From assembly GCA_946482325.1 (NCBI GenBank), contig CAMLRA010000095.1, positions 1 through 14,830 of the forward strand: DNA of 14,830 nucleotides, given 5' to 3'. The position numbers and the translations under genes were made by a program. A model generated the notes under the pieces. That model had not been told where the DNA came from and ran no database searches. It was given only the letters and a program-made list of their open reading frames with translations. How positions within the stretch are numbered: the first letter of the stretch is position 1; every line of letters starts with the position of its first letter. Source of the DNA: an uncultured Chromatiaceae bacterium (GTDB lineage Bacteria; Pseudomonadota; Gammaproteobacteria; Enterobacterales; Alteromonadaceae). This document shows, piece after piece, positions 1-7,162 of this stretch.

Positions 1-51
1 GCTTGCATGGCATGCAAGAGGTCAGCGGTTCGATCCCGCTTAGCTCCACCA
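1..51 (+). tRNA. tRNA-Ala(GGC), 3' part
   Basis: The window opens inside a tRNA. The anticodon stem is CTTGC (2-6) pairing with GCAAG (14-18), around the seven-base loop ATGGCAT, whose middle bases 9-11 read GGC, so it decodes alanine GCC. A five-base variable region follows, then the T arm (AGCGG 24-28, loop TTCGATC, CCGCT 36-40), the 3' acceptor strand TAGCTCC (41-47), discriminator A48 and an encoded CCA at 49-51. The D arm and 5' acceptor strand lie outside the window. Confidence 0.95.
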
Positions 52-205
52 AATCATCCCAACATTTCATTCTGCGAATACCACCAAAAAGAGCGACGTG
101 TCAGTTTCGATGTTGGCGCTTGGAATCTGGTTCCCAGGTCGTAAATCCCGCCACCGCATCGGGGTGATGCAGTGTCAGGATTCTGTCAATTCTATCAATA
201 TCTCA
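52..205. other. Gap between tRNA-Ala and the end of tesA
   Basis: No gene is supported here. A reading frame starting at 98 runs into tesA on the opposite strand and looks like a shadow. Two weak inverted repeats are visible: CCAACAT (59-65) with ATGTTGG (110-116), and GCATC (156-160) with GATGC (166-170). Neither is followed by a T-run on either strand, so neither is a convincing terminator for the tRNA or for tesA. Confidence 0.6.
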
Positions 206-814
206 TTACATTTCTTCGATATACGGCAGCATCAAATCGCGGATAATGCCCTGAGCTTTGGCATTCGGATGAATGCCGTCTGCTTGCATCAATTCTGGCT
301 GTACGGCAATCTTGTCCATAAAAAATGGCCAGAGTTTGATTTGATGTTTTTGCGCAATTTCAGCATACACGCCGACAAACTGTTCGGTGTAACGTGGTCC
401 GTAATTCGGTGGAATGCGTATCTGCATCAATACCGGCGTAGCGCCGGCGTCTTTGCTGAGCTTGATTAACTGTTCCAGGTTTTGCTGCAGGCGCGGCACC
501 GGGAAGCCACGTAGGCCGTCATTACCGCCGATTTCAATTAACACTGCTGTGGGCTGATGTTGCTGTAACAGCGTGGGTAAGCGGGCCAAAGCGCCGCCAC
601 TGGTTTCGCCGCTGATGCTGGCATTTTGAATGCGCCAGGGGGAGTTTTTATCCGTCAGGCGTTGCTGCAATAACACCGGCCAGCTTTGTTGTTGTGGTAA
701 GCCGTATCCGGCACTCAGACTATCGCCGACAATGAGTAATGTTTTTGTCGCGGCGGCAAAGGCCGGCTGCACAGCAGATATCAACAGTACAAAAAATAGG
801 AAGCACAATCGCAT
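206..814 (-). CDS. tesA: TesA-type SGNH esterase (acyl-CoA thioesterase I / lysophospholipase L1)
   Basis: A 202-residue secreted GDSL/SGNH hydrolase. In this family the enzyme hydrolyses acyl-CoA thioesters, lysophospholipids and small aryl esters in the periplasm. All blocks are present: GDSLS with nucleophile Ser32, the block II glycine at Gly69 (SGET), GGND with Asn98, and DGIHPN with Asp179 and His182. The first 20 residues form a signal peptide (hydrophobic core, then AFA before AATK). Length fits the family. The ATG is read from 812-814. On the minus strand an AGGT lies 9 nt upstream (824-827), inside ybbA. The gene is divergent from ybbA, an order conserved in many gammaproteobacteria. 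The start codon overlaps that of ybbA, so the promoter must lie within ybbA coding DNA. Confidence 0.95.
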   Translation of the reverse strand: MRLCFLFFVLLISAVQPAFAAATKTLLIVGDSLSAGYGLPQQQSWPVLLQQRLTDKNSPWRIQNASISGETSGGALARLPTLLQQHQPTAVLIEIGGNDGLRGFPVPRLQQNLEQLIKLSKDAGATPVLMQIRIPPNYGPRYTEQFVGVYAEIAQKHQIKLWPFFMDKIAVQPELMQADGIHPNAKAQGIIRDLMLPYIEEM

Positions 815-815
815 G
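812..815. promoter_or_regulatory. Shared CATG: overlapping divergent start codons of tesA and ybbA
   Basis: On the minus strand bases 812-814 are the tesA ATG; on the plus strand 813-815 are the ybbA ATG. The tesA ribosome-binding site (complement of 824-827) is inside ybbA codons. The ybbA site AGGAAG (798-803, 9 nt from its ATG) is inside the tesA signal-peptide codons. No non-coding bases separate the genes, so both promoters sit within coding DNA and the two 5' ends are likely complementary. Confidence 0.8.
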
Positions 816-1529
816 TCAGTTACACCTGAGTTGTTTATTCAGACCCGCCAACTTTGTAAACAAGTCGCGTTACCGGGTAATACGCTGAATATCCTGACGG
901 ATATCAATCTGACAATCAACCGCGGTGACAGTGTGGCTATCGTCGGCGCTTCCGGTTCAGGCAAATCCACTTTGCTTGGTTTGTTGGCGGGATTGGACCT
1001 GCCAAGCAGTGGTGAAGTTGTGTTGGCAGGTCAACGGATTGACGCGCTGAGCGACGATGCCCGGGCTGCGCTCAGAGCGCAGCATGTTGGATTTGTGTTT
1101 CAGTCCTTTTTGTTATTGCCGGCATTATCTGCGCTGGAAAACGTGACTTTGCCGGCAGAACTCGCTGGTCAGCGCGACGCTACCGCTCGCGGTAAACAAC
1201 TGCTGGAGTTAGTCGGGCTCAGCGAACGGATGCATTTTTTTCCGGCGCAATTATCCGGTGGTGAACAACAGCGGGTCGCCATCGCCCGCGCTTTTATTAC
1301 CCAACCCGCTATTTTGTTCGCCGATGAGCCTTCCGCTAATCTCGACAGTGCGACCGGGCGGCGGGTGGAGGATTTGTTATTTGAACTGAACCGTAGTCAG
1401 GGCACGACCCTGGTTCTGGTGACGCATAATCCGCAGTTGGCGGCTCGCTGTCAGCGCCAGTTTTTGATGGACGCCGGCCGGCTGACCGAAGCCCTGCCAA
1501 TGGCGGAGGGGCGTAGTCATGTGGGCTAA
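813..1529 (+). CDS. ybbA: YbbA-type ABC transporter ATPase (MacB/LolD-like family)
   Basis: A 238-residue ATPase that would power the YbbP permease encoded immediately downstream. Motifs in order: Walker A GASGSGKST (45-53), Q-loop Gln97 (FVFQSFLLLP), signature LSGGEQQR (148-155), Walker B ILFADEP (167-173, with Glu172), D-loop around SANLD and H-loop His205. All catalytic residues are intact. An open frame extends upstream to 630 but runs antisense through tesA. The ATG at 813 is chosen because it has an AGGAAG site 9 nt upstream and the protein then begins like other YbbA proteins. It overlaps ybbP by 11 nt, implying translational coupling. The family (LolD/MacB/FtsE-like ATPases) serves mechanotransmission or export systems. 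The substrate is not known from the sequence. Confidence 0.95.
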   Translation: MSVTPELFIQTRQLCKQVALPGNTLNILTDINLTINRGDSVAIVGASGSGKSTLLGLLAGLDLPSSGEVVLAGQRIDALSDDARAALRAQHVGFVFQSFLLLPALSALENVTLPAELAGQRDATARGKQLLELVGLSERMHFFPAQLSGGEQQRVAIARAFITQPAILFADEPSANLDSATGRRVEDLLFELNRSQGTTLVLVTHNPQLAARCQRQFLMDAGRLTEALPMAEGRSHVG

Positions 1530-4062
1530 AGTGGCATGGCGCCTGTTCTGGCGTGAATTAAAAAACGGTGAGCTGTGGGTCATCGCTTTTGCGTTGATGC
1601 TGGCCGTGCTGACGGTGGTCAGCCTCAGCGGTATTACTGATAGCGTGCGCAGCGCACTGATGCAGCGAGGCAGTAACTTTACTGCAGCGGATAAGGTTTT
1701 GCGGTCGAGTTCTCCATTTCAGCCGGAAATTCTGCAACAGGCTGAGCAGCTGGGCCTGCAGACAGCCCAGCAGATCCAGTTTAATACCATGTTGTTTGCC
1801 GGCGACAATATGCAGCTGGTGAACGTCAAAGCAGTCTCTTCGCAGTACCCGCTACGCGGGCAGTTATTGCTTGAGACTGCTGAGGGCAAGCATGCGGTTG
1901 TCGCACCAGGCAGTGTTTATCTGGAGGCGCGCTTAGCGCAAATTCTGGCAGTGCGGACCGGTGACGTGCTGGATGTCGGCGCAGCGAAGCTGAAAGTGGG
2001 CGGTATCATTCTGGAAGAGCCCGATGCGCCGCTGAATCTGTTTGGTGGTCAGCCCAGGGTGATGATGCATCTGTCAGACGTTGCGTCGACTGAAGTCATC
2101 CAACCGGGCAGCCGCATTTCTTATCGTTATCTGTTTGCCGGTAGCGAAGCGAGGCTCAAACAGCTGGAAACCGATATCACTCCGCTGCTGAGCGCCAACG
2201 ACCGCTGGCAGCAACTGGACCGGCAAAGTGCAGTAGGTAGTGCGCTCGACCGGGCCGAACGCTTTTTGTTGTTAGCCGGCTTGCTGGGCATAGTCCTGGC
2301 GGCGGCGGCGGCGGCGGTCGCAGCGAACCGATATAGTCAGCGTCACCAGATGGCGGTCGCTGTGATTAAAGCGCTCGGTGTGACGGCACCACTGGCCCGG
2401 AAAATCTATTTCAGTCATCTGGCCTTGGTCACTGGCTTCGCCAGTTTGTTCGGTTTATTACTGGGTTTACTGGCGAACTTTGCTGTGCAGGGCATTCTTG
2501 GTCAGTGGATTGAAGGTTATCAGGCGGTGTTCAGCGCCAAGTCCGCCTGGTTGGGCATTGCTACCGCTTTGATTTGTTCATTGTTGTTTTCACTACGCCC
2601 GGTGTGGCGCTTAACTGCAGTGCCTGCCATCGAAGTCCTGCGCCAGCAGAATAATGACAGCCGTATTGATTATTGGCAGCTGGCCAGTGGTTCTACCGCA
2701 GTGCTGGCCTTAATGTGGCTATTTAGCGGCGACATCTGGTTATCGGGCATGTTATTTCTTGCCTGCGCCGGTTTTGGCTGCTGCTTACTTGGCTTTGCGG
2801 CGGTATTGGTGCGGGTCGCGAAGCCGATGGCGGCGGGGCAAAGCAGTGCATTAAAACTGGCGCTCGCGAACTTGCGCCGACGCCTGTGGCAAAATAGTTT
2901 TCAACTGATGACGTTCAGCCTGGCGCTGTTTTTAACGCTGGTGTTGTATTTCCTGCGCGCTGAATTGCTGGACCAATGGAAACAACAAGTGCCGGAAAAT
3001 GCGCCTAACCAGTTTCTGGTCAATATGACCGCGACTGAAAAAGACCAGATAGCGCAGCAGCTGGCGCAAGCCGGTTTAACGACTGGTACTTTTTATCCGA
3101 TGATTTCCGGCCGGGTATTGGCGGTCAATGGTGAAATGCTGCAGGAGCCGGAGCAAGATGATGGGGCCGCACCACGCAACAATCAGGCGTCGAAGCAGCA
3201 ATCTTCTGCGCAATCATCAGCGCAGCAGGGGACAGCTGCGCCGGCGTCCGGGCGACAAGGCTTTGGCCGGGAACTGAATCTGAGTTGGTTGTCTGAACTG
3301 CCGGCCAATAACCAAATCACGGCAGGCCAGTGGTTTGATGGCCCGGCGCAAGTGTCGGTCGAGCAGCAGCAAGCCGAGCGGCTGCAGCTTAAACTCGGTG
3401 ACAAGCTGACGTTTGCTATCGGTGGTCAGCAATTTGATGCAAAAGTCACCAGTTTCCGTAAAGTGGATTGGAACAGCCTGCAGCCTAATTTCTTTATGCT
3501 GCTGAGTCCGGACTTGATGGAACATTTTCCGGCGACTTATCTCACCGCGTTTTATCTGCCGGAAACCCAGCAATCGGTGTTAACCGCTTTACTAAAACAG
3601 TTCCCGACCGTGTCGGTAATTTCGGTGGCGGTGATTTTGCAGCAAGTAACGTCAATCATTGACCAGGTGTCTTTGGCACTGACTTTGATTTTGATCTTGG
3701 TGTTTGCTGCTGCAGTGCTGGTATTGGTGGCGCAAGTACAAGCCACAGTGGAGCAGCGGGAACAGGAACTTGCGATTTTGCGGACGCTCGGCGCCCGCGG
3801 CCGCTTTCTACGCCAGGCCGTGTTGTATGAGTTTGCTGCTTTGGGTCTATTGGCGGGAGTCTTTGCCACTTTGCTGGCAGAAGTGCTGCTGGCAATAGTG
3901 CAAATGCGGATGTTTCAGTTGCCGTTTAATCTGCATCAGAGTCTGTGGGGCCTCGGCCCGGTCACAGGTGTGTTGCTGTTGACGGTACTGGGGGCTTTGT
4001 TACTGCGGGGCATTTTGCAACCAACGCCGGCGAGTCTGATCCGGCGTGCCTTGCATAACTAA
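1519..4062 (+). CDS. ybbP: YbbP-type FtsX-like ABC transporter permease
   Basis: An 847-residue inner-membrane permease, partner of YbbA. One transmembrane segment lies near residues 19-39, then a long periplasmic domain, then helices near 249-270, 297-323, 343-360, about 391-432 and 461-482. A second periplasmic domain follows, then the last FtsX-like block near 715-740, 766-795 and 812-832, about ten helices in all. The segment RKVDWNSLQPNFF (647-659) matches the E. coli YbbP segment that I recall. The protein is roughly 40 residues longer than E. coli YbbP. Most of the excess is a Q/S/A-rich insert at about 543-580 in the second periplasmic domain. An alanine run (261-267) in the second helix is coded by a GGC repeat. 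The ATG at 1519 overlaps the end of ybbA. The stop is only 7 nt from the stop of the convergent yfcH-like gene. The transported substrate is unknown. Confidence 0.92.
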   Translation: MWAKVAWRLFWRELKNGELWVIAFALMLAVLTVVSLSGITDSVRSALMQRGSNFTAADKVLRSSSPFQPEILQQAEQLGLQTAQQIQFNTMLFAGDNMQLVNVKAVSSQYPLRGQLLLETAEGKHAVVAPGSVYLEARLAQILAVRTGDVLDVGAAKLKVGGIILEEPDAPLNLFGGQPRVMMHLSDVASTEVIQPGSRISYRYLFAGSEARLKQLETDITPLLSANDRWQQLDRQSAVGSALDRAERFLLLAGLLGIVLAAAAAAVAANRYSQRHQMAVAVIKALGVTAPLARKIYFSHLALVTGFASLFGLLLGLLANFAVQGILGQWIEGYQAVFSAKSAWLGIATALICSLLFSLRPVWRLTAVPAIEVLRQQNNDSRIDYWQLASGSTAVLALMWLFSGDIWLSGMLFLACAGFGCCLLGFAAVLVRVAKPMAAGQSSALKLALANLRRRLWQNSFQLMTFSLALFLTLVLYFLRAELLDQWKQQVPENAPNQFLVNMTATEKDQIAQQLAQAGLTTGTFYPMISGRVLAVNGEMLQEPEQDDGAAPRNNQASKQQSSAQSSAQQGTAAPASGRQGFGRELNLSWLSELPANNQITAGQWFDGPAQVSVEQQQAERLQLKLGDKLTFAIGGQQFDAKVTSFRKVDWNSLQPNFFMLLSPDLMEHFPATYLTAFYLPETQQSVLTALLKQFPTVSVISVAVILQQVTSIIDQVSLALTLILILVFAAAVLVLVAQVQATVEQREQELAILRTLGARGRFLRQAVLYEFAALGLLAGVFATLLAEVLLAIVQMRMFQLPFNLHQSLWGLGPVTGVLLLTVLGALLLRGILQPTPASLIRRALHN
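2298..2315 (+). repeat. (GGC)6 trinucleotide run inside ybbP
   Basis: Six exact GGC units, followed by GGT, code most of a seven-alanine run at residues 261-267 in the second predicted membrane helix of YbbP. Being a triplet repeat, length changes by slippage would keep the frame. Confidence 0.85.
3145..3258 (+). other. Low-complexity Q/S/A-rich insert in YbbP
   Basis: Codons for residues about 543-580 encode a hydrophilic stretch dominated by Gln, Ser, Ala, Asn and Gly. The flanks, up to VNGEM before it and RELNLSWL after it, resemble the continuous E. coli YbbP sequence that I recall, so this reads as an inserted flexible linker in the periplasmic domain. Confidence 0.6.
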
Positions 4063-4069
4063 ATTAACG

Positions 4070-4963
4070 TTACAGTTTCAGAGCAGCGAGTGCCGCTCTG
4101 AGCTGGTTGTAATGAAAACTGTAACCAGCATCTAGCAACCGTTTGGGGTACACCTGCTGACCAAACAGCAGCAGGTCAGCCATTTCGCCAAATAACAAAC
4201 GCAAAGCAAAGGCTGGTAACGGCAATAGTTCAGGTCTGCCTAGTCGCTCGGCCAGTAGTTTGCTGAATTGCTGATTGGTCACAGCCATAGGCGCTGTTGC
4301 ATTATAAATACCCTGACATTCAGCATGTTGCAGCATAAAGTCGATGATGCCCAGCATGTCTTCCAGATGGATCCACGACATATATTGCTGGCCGTCACCG
4401 AGATTACCACCGAGACCCAGCCGATAAGCCGGCAGCATCCGGCTCAAAGCGCCACCATGTTCTGAAAGCACGATACCGGTGCGTAAGATACAGACACGAG
4501 TCTTGTCGGTTTGGGCACGCAGCGCCAGATTCTCCCAGCGCGCACAGATATCATGGCTGAAATCCGGATAAAAGCCGCTGAAGCTCTCGTCAATACTGCC
4601 GGGGTTTTGCCGGCCGTAAAAACCAATGGCGGAACCATTGATCAAAAGCTGCGGTGGGGTTTGCGCCTGCAGGATGGCGCCTGCGATCTGTTCAGTCAGT
4701 TGCCAGCGGCTTTGACAAATCCGCAGTTTTTGCGCGGCAGTCCAGCGTTTTGCGGCGATAGGTTCGCCAGCGAGGTTCACGACGACATCGAGTTGGTTGA
4801 AATCGACGTCGTTGATATTGTCAACCCAACGCATTGATGGCACAGATCCCCGCTGTGCCTTAGCGATATGCCGGCTAAGCCCAATCAGCTGATGCTGATG
4901 CTGCCAGCGCTGACACAAAGCGCTGCCAATCAGGCCGGTAGCGCCAGTGAGCAGAATCCGCAT
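4070..4963 (-). CDS. yfcH: YfcH-like NAD(P)-dependent epimerase (TIGR01777/SDR39U1 family)
   Basis: A 297-residue extended short-chain dehydrogenase-like protein with the same length as E. coli YfcH. The nucleotide-binding motif GATGLIG is at 7-13, NLAGEPIA at 63-70, the SAIGFYG segment at 111-117 in the position of the SDR Ser/Tyr region, and a DUF1731-type C-terminal tail from about 248. A longer frame starting with GTG at 4978 exists. The ATG at 4963 is preferred because GGGAGGA ends 4 nt upstream and MRILLTGATG is the family's usual beginning. Members are predicted sugar-nucleotide epimerases or dehydratases, but no substrate is established. It is convergent with ybbP, with 7 nt between, and no clear terminator separates them. 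Confidence 0.9.
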   Translation of the reverse strand: MRILLTGATGLIGSALCQRWQHQHQLIGLSRHIAKAQRGSVPSMRWVDNINDVDFNQLDVVVNLAGEPIAAKRWTAAQKLRICQSRWQLTEQIAGAILQAQTPPQLLINGSAIGFYGRQNPGSIDESFSGFYPDFSHDICARWENLALRAQTDKTRVCILRTGIVLSEHGGALSRMLPAYRLGLGGNLGDGQQYMSWIHLEDMLGIIDFMLQHAECQGIYNATAPMAVTNQQFSKLLAERLGRPELLPLPAFALRLLFGEMADLLLFGQQVYPKRLLDAGYSFHYNQLRAALAALKL

Positions 4964-5084
4964 AATGTCCTCCCGCACAAAGCTTTGACCGTTGATTACG
5001 GTGAATGCTATTAGTCAGATCAACAGATTAGCAGTGTGTGCCAATTGCACCAAATAGCACTTCAAAGCCAGCGAACGGCTGCGG
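4964..5084 (-). other. Leader and gap between the kinase gene and the yfcH-like gene
   Basis: About 120 nt on the minus strand carry the ribosome-binding site GGGAGGA just before the yfcH-like ATG and a short inverted repeat ACCGT (4988-4992) with ACGGT (4998-5002). There is no strong sigma-70 promoter and no hairpin followed by a T-run, so read-through from the two-component genes is possible. Confidence 0.45.
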
Positions 5085-6404
5085 TTAATACTGATGCTGT
5101 GGGAAGACGAGCGTGAAGCAGGCGCCGCCCAGAGAACTTTGGGTGATCTCAAGGCGCCCCTGATAGGATTGTGTCAGCTCATCGACAATAGATAATCCAA
5201 CACCATGACCATCGGTGTAAGTATCCAGTCGAGTCCCGCGATTCAGTAGCTGCGCCTTTTTGTCTGCCGGCACGCCGGGGCCATCGTCTTCGACACTTAA
5301 CTGCAGTGGCTTGGCCTGCACTGACAAGTGCACTTTAGTTCGGCAAGCCTTACTGGCGTTATCCAGCAAATTACCAAGCATTTCCATCAAATCAGTTTCG
5401 TCACCACGAAACATGACCTGGGCAGGGCAGTCGAGTTGGTAATCGATGTTTTTATCGCGATAAATTTTTTGTAAGGCGCTTTTCAGCTGTTCAACCACAG
5501 GGCTGACCGGAATTTGTTTCAGCCAGATGTCCTGGCCTGAACTGCTGGCTCGCTTGAGCTGATGTTCAATCATTGCAGTGATCCGATCAATCTGGTCACG
5601 CAGTTCAGGCTGTTCCGCCATTGCTGAGGTTTTTAGCACTGCAACCGGTGTTTTTAATGCATGTGCCAGATCACTTAAATGATGGCGATAACGTTGTTTC
5701 TGCCGGTTTTGGTTATCGAGCAGTAGGTTTAAATCTTCTTTAATCGTCTGTAGCTCAGTCGGATATTGTTGAGTTAATTGCTGTTGTTGACCGCTTTCCA
5801 CCTGACGGATCTCATGATCCAGTGCCGATAACGGCCGGGTGGTCCAGTAATAGGCCAACAGCATAATCAAGGCCAGCACCAGACCAATACCAATAAACCA
5901 GCGCAACAGTGTTTTGCGGAAACTTTGCATCGGCGCTTCGAGCAGGCGATCATCCTGCAGGATATGGATAGTCAGCGGCATGCTCCGATCGCCCATATCA
6001 AACAACAGCGCGAACGACAGTACCCAATAGGTTCTACCGTCCTGTTCCAGCGCGACGAATTCATGTTTGCCGGGCAGCATTTCATGTACCGGCGGTGTGA
6101 AACTTTGATTCAGTGAGGAGTCTGATTGCCAAATGAGTTTGTCTTCCGACACGATATAAGCGCTGGTGCCGGAGTCAGTGCGCAAAAAATCGGCTGGCAG
6201 AATGCTGTTATTAATTTCGACCACATCATTTTTGCTGGAAAGTTCAGACAAAAATGAATAGAGATGCACTTCGAGTTTTTGTTCGGTACTGGTCAGTAAC
6301 TGGGCAAAAAAAGCGCGCTCAATTGCCAGAAAGGACGCCGGCAGGATAAACACCAGCAGAACCAGGCACACAATGGCCTGGCGCAGCTTGAGTGATAAGG
6401 TCAT
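5085..6404 (-). CDS. phoQ: PhoQ-like sensor histidine kinase
   Basis: A 439-residue membrane kinase. Transmembrane segments at about 9-32 and 167-186 bracket a periplasmic sensor of about 135 residues. A HAMP-like linker leads to the H-box with His248 (DLAHALKTP), very close to the PhoQ H-box. The ATP-binding domain has the N-box NLLDNASK (345-352), DDGPGV (373-378), and GHGVGLSIV (399-407) as the G2 box. The cognate regulator is encoded immediately upstream; the ATG overlaps its TGA stop (ATGA, 6401-6404), so the pair is co-translated. The run of acidic residues that senses divalent cations and antimicrobial peptides in enteric PhoQ is not visible here; only scattered acids occur (DMGDR, LQDDR). 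The kinase class is certain. The PhoQ name rests on the H-box, the architecture and the PhoP-like partner, and the stimulus may differ. Confidence 0.85.
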   Translation of the reverse strand: MTLSLKLRQAIVCLVLLVFILPASFLAIERAFFAQLLTSTEQKLEVHLYSFLSELSSKNDVVEINNSILPADFLRTDSGTSAYIVSEDKLIWQSDSSLNQSFTPPVHEMLPGKHEFVALEQDGRTYWVLSFALLFDMGDRSMPLTIHILQDDRLLEAPMQSFRKTLLRWFIGIGLVLALIMLLAYYWTTRPLSALDHEIRQVESGQQQQLTQQYPTELQTIKEDLNLLLDNQNRQKQRYRHHLSDLAHALKTPVAVLKTSAMAEQPELRDQIDRITAMIEHQLKRASSSGQDIWLKQIPVSPVVEQLKSALQKIYRDKNIDYQLDCPAQVMFRGDETDLMEMLGNLLDNASKACRTKVHLSVQAKPLQLSVEDDGPGVPADKKAQLLNRGTRLDTYTDGHGVGLSIVDELTQSYQGRLEITQSSLGGACFTLVFPQHQY

Positions 6405-7081
6405 GCACCAACCGCCAGGTTAAAGCGGTAACCACGGCCTCTGAGCGTTTCAATTGGCTTGAGTTCGCCGTCAGGGTCGAGTTTTTTACGTAAACGCAGC
6501 ACGAAAACTTCAATGACATTGCTGTCGAGGTCAAAATCCTGGTCGTAGATGTGTTCAGTGAGTTCAGTTTTAGAGATCACTTTGGTCGGGTTCAGCATGA
6601 AGTACTCGAGAACTTTGTATTCATAGGCTGTTAACGGGACTTCTTCGCCATGACACCAGACTTGTTGGGTACGGCTGTTCAGGCTGATCGGTCCTGCGGT
6701 GAGTGTTGGATCCGGTTGACCGGCTGCGCGGCGGATCAGTGCGTTACAGCGCGCCAATAGTTCTTCCATGTGAAAAGGCTTGGTCAGGTAATCATCAGCT
6801 CCGGCGTCTAAGCCCTGAACTTTTTCCTGCCAGCTGCCACGGGCCGTCAAAACAATCACAGGTGTTTTAATGTCTTGCTGCCGGGCTTTACGGATCAGAG
6901 ACAGACCGTCAAGTTTCGGCAGGCCGATATCGATGATAGCCAAGTCGTACGGATACTCGCTGATTTTAAAAAAACCATCTGAGCCATCGTGGGATAAATC
7001 TACTGAAAATTGTTGCTGCATCAGGTGGTTTTTCACTTGTTCAGCAAGTAGCGTTTCATCTTCAACAACCAGCACGCGCAT
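6401..7081 (-). CDS. phoP: PhoP-like OmpR-family response regulator
   Basis: A 226-residue regulator with a receiver domain (about 1-115) and an OmpR/PhoB winged-helix DNA-binding domain (about 128-222). Receiver residues are intact: acidic pair Glu7-Asp8, phospho-acceptor Asp51 (IIDIGLP), Thr79 and Lys101 (LTKPF). The effector domain shows LTAYEYKVLEYF and, near its end, IETLRGRGYRFN. SWQEKVQGLDAGADDYLTKPFH closely resembles E. coli PhoP. The ATG at 7081 has AAGGA 6 nt upstream. It is the first gene of a pair with the kinase (4-nt overlap). A near-repeated CTGTTTT motif upstream may be an operator for autoregulation. The target genes cannot be read from the window. Confidence 0.88.
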   Translation of the reverse strand: MRVLVVEDETLLAEQVKNHLMQQQFSVDLSHDGSDGFFKISEYPYDLAIIDIGLPKLDGLSLIRKARQQDIKTPVIVLTARGSWQEKVQGLDAGADDYLTKPFHMEELLARCNALIRRAAGQPDPTLTAGPISLNSRTQQVWCHGEEVPLTAYEYKVLEYFMLNPTKVISKTELTEHIYDQDFDLDSNVIEVFVLRLRKKLDPDGELKPIETLRGRGYRFNLAVGA

Positions 7082-7091
7082 GGCATATCCT

Positions 7092-7128
7092 TATCATCAG
7101 TAAAAACAGTGATCACAGTGTAAAACAG
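7092..7128 (-). promoter_or_regulatory. Direct-repeat operator candidate upstream of the phoP-like gene
   Basis: On the minus strand two similar 19-nt units lie end to end: CTGTTTTACACTGTGATCA (from 7128) and CTGTTTTTACTGATGATAA (from 7109). Between them ACAGT-GATC-ACAGT (7106-7119, plus strand) is an imperfect palindrome. The position, 11-47 nt before the ATG, suits binding by the regulator itself. The 19-nt period differs from the 11-nt spacing of the enteric PhoP box (GTTTA half-sites), so identity with that box is not claimed. TTTACA could serve as a -35 but no good -10 is seen. Confidence 0.4.
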
Positions 7129-7130
7129 AG

Positions 7131-7155
7131 CGGGTCAGGCGCAAAGCCTGACCCG
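7131..7155 (-). terminator. Intrinsic terminator after the glycine-zipper lipoprotein gene
   Basis: A perfect 10-bp stem, CGGGTCAGGC (7131-7140) with GCCTGACCCG (7146-7155), and a 5-nt loop. It starts 8 nt beyond the lipoprotein stop. On the minus strand it is followed by CTCTGTTTTAC, a moderately T-rich tail. It would insulate the phoP-like operon from the upstream gene. Confidence 0.7.
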
Positions 7156-7162
7156 GCAGAAG

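Noticed and set aside
30..90. tRNA 3' end as an integration (att) site, with CCACCAAA seen again at 81-87
   Set aside because: The repeated string is very short, no integrase or foreign genes follow, and the next gene is core-type tesA.
98..469. 123-codon plus-strand frame next to the tRNA
   Set aside because: Most of it runs antisense to tesA, which has intact catalytic motifs; no ribosome-binding site or recognisable product.
630..812. N-terminal extension of YbbA
   Set aside because: The extension is antisense to tesA, and the ATG at 813 has a good ribosome-binding site and the family's usual start.
4078..4101. Inverted repeat TCAGAGC/GCTCTGA near the convergent ybbP and yfcH ends
   Set aside because: It lies inside the yfcH-like coding region, has a 10-nt loop and no T-run on either side, so it is not a credible terminator.
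5030..5044. Sigma-54-like TTGGCAC...TGCT on the minus strand before the yfcH-like gene
   Set aside because: The distance between GG and GC elements is two bases too short for a -24/-12 promoter.
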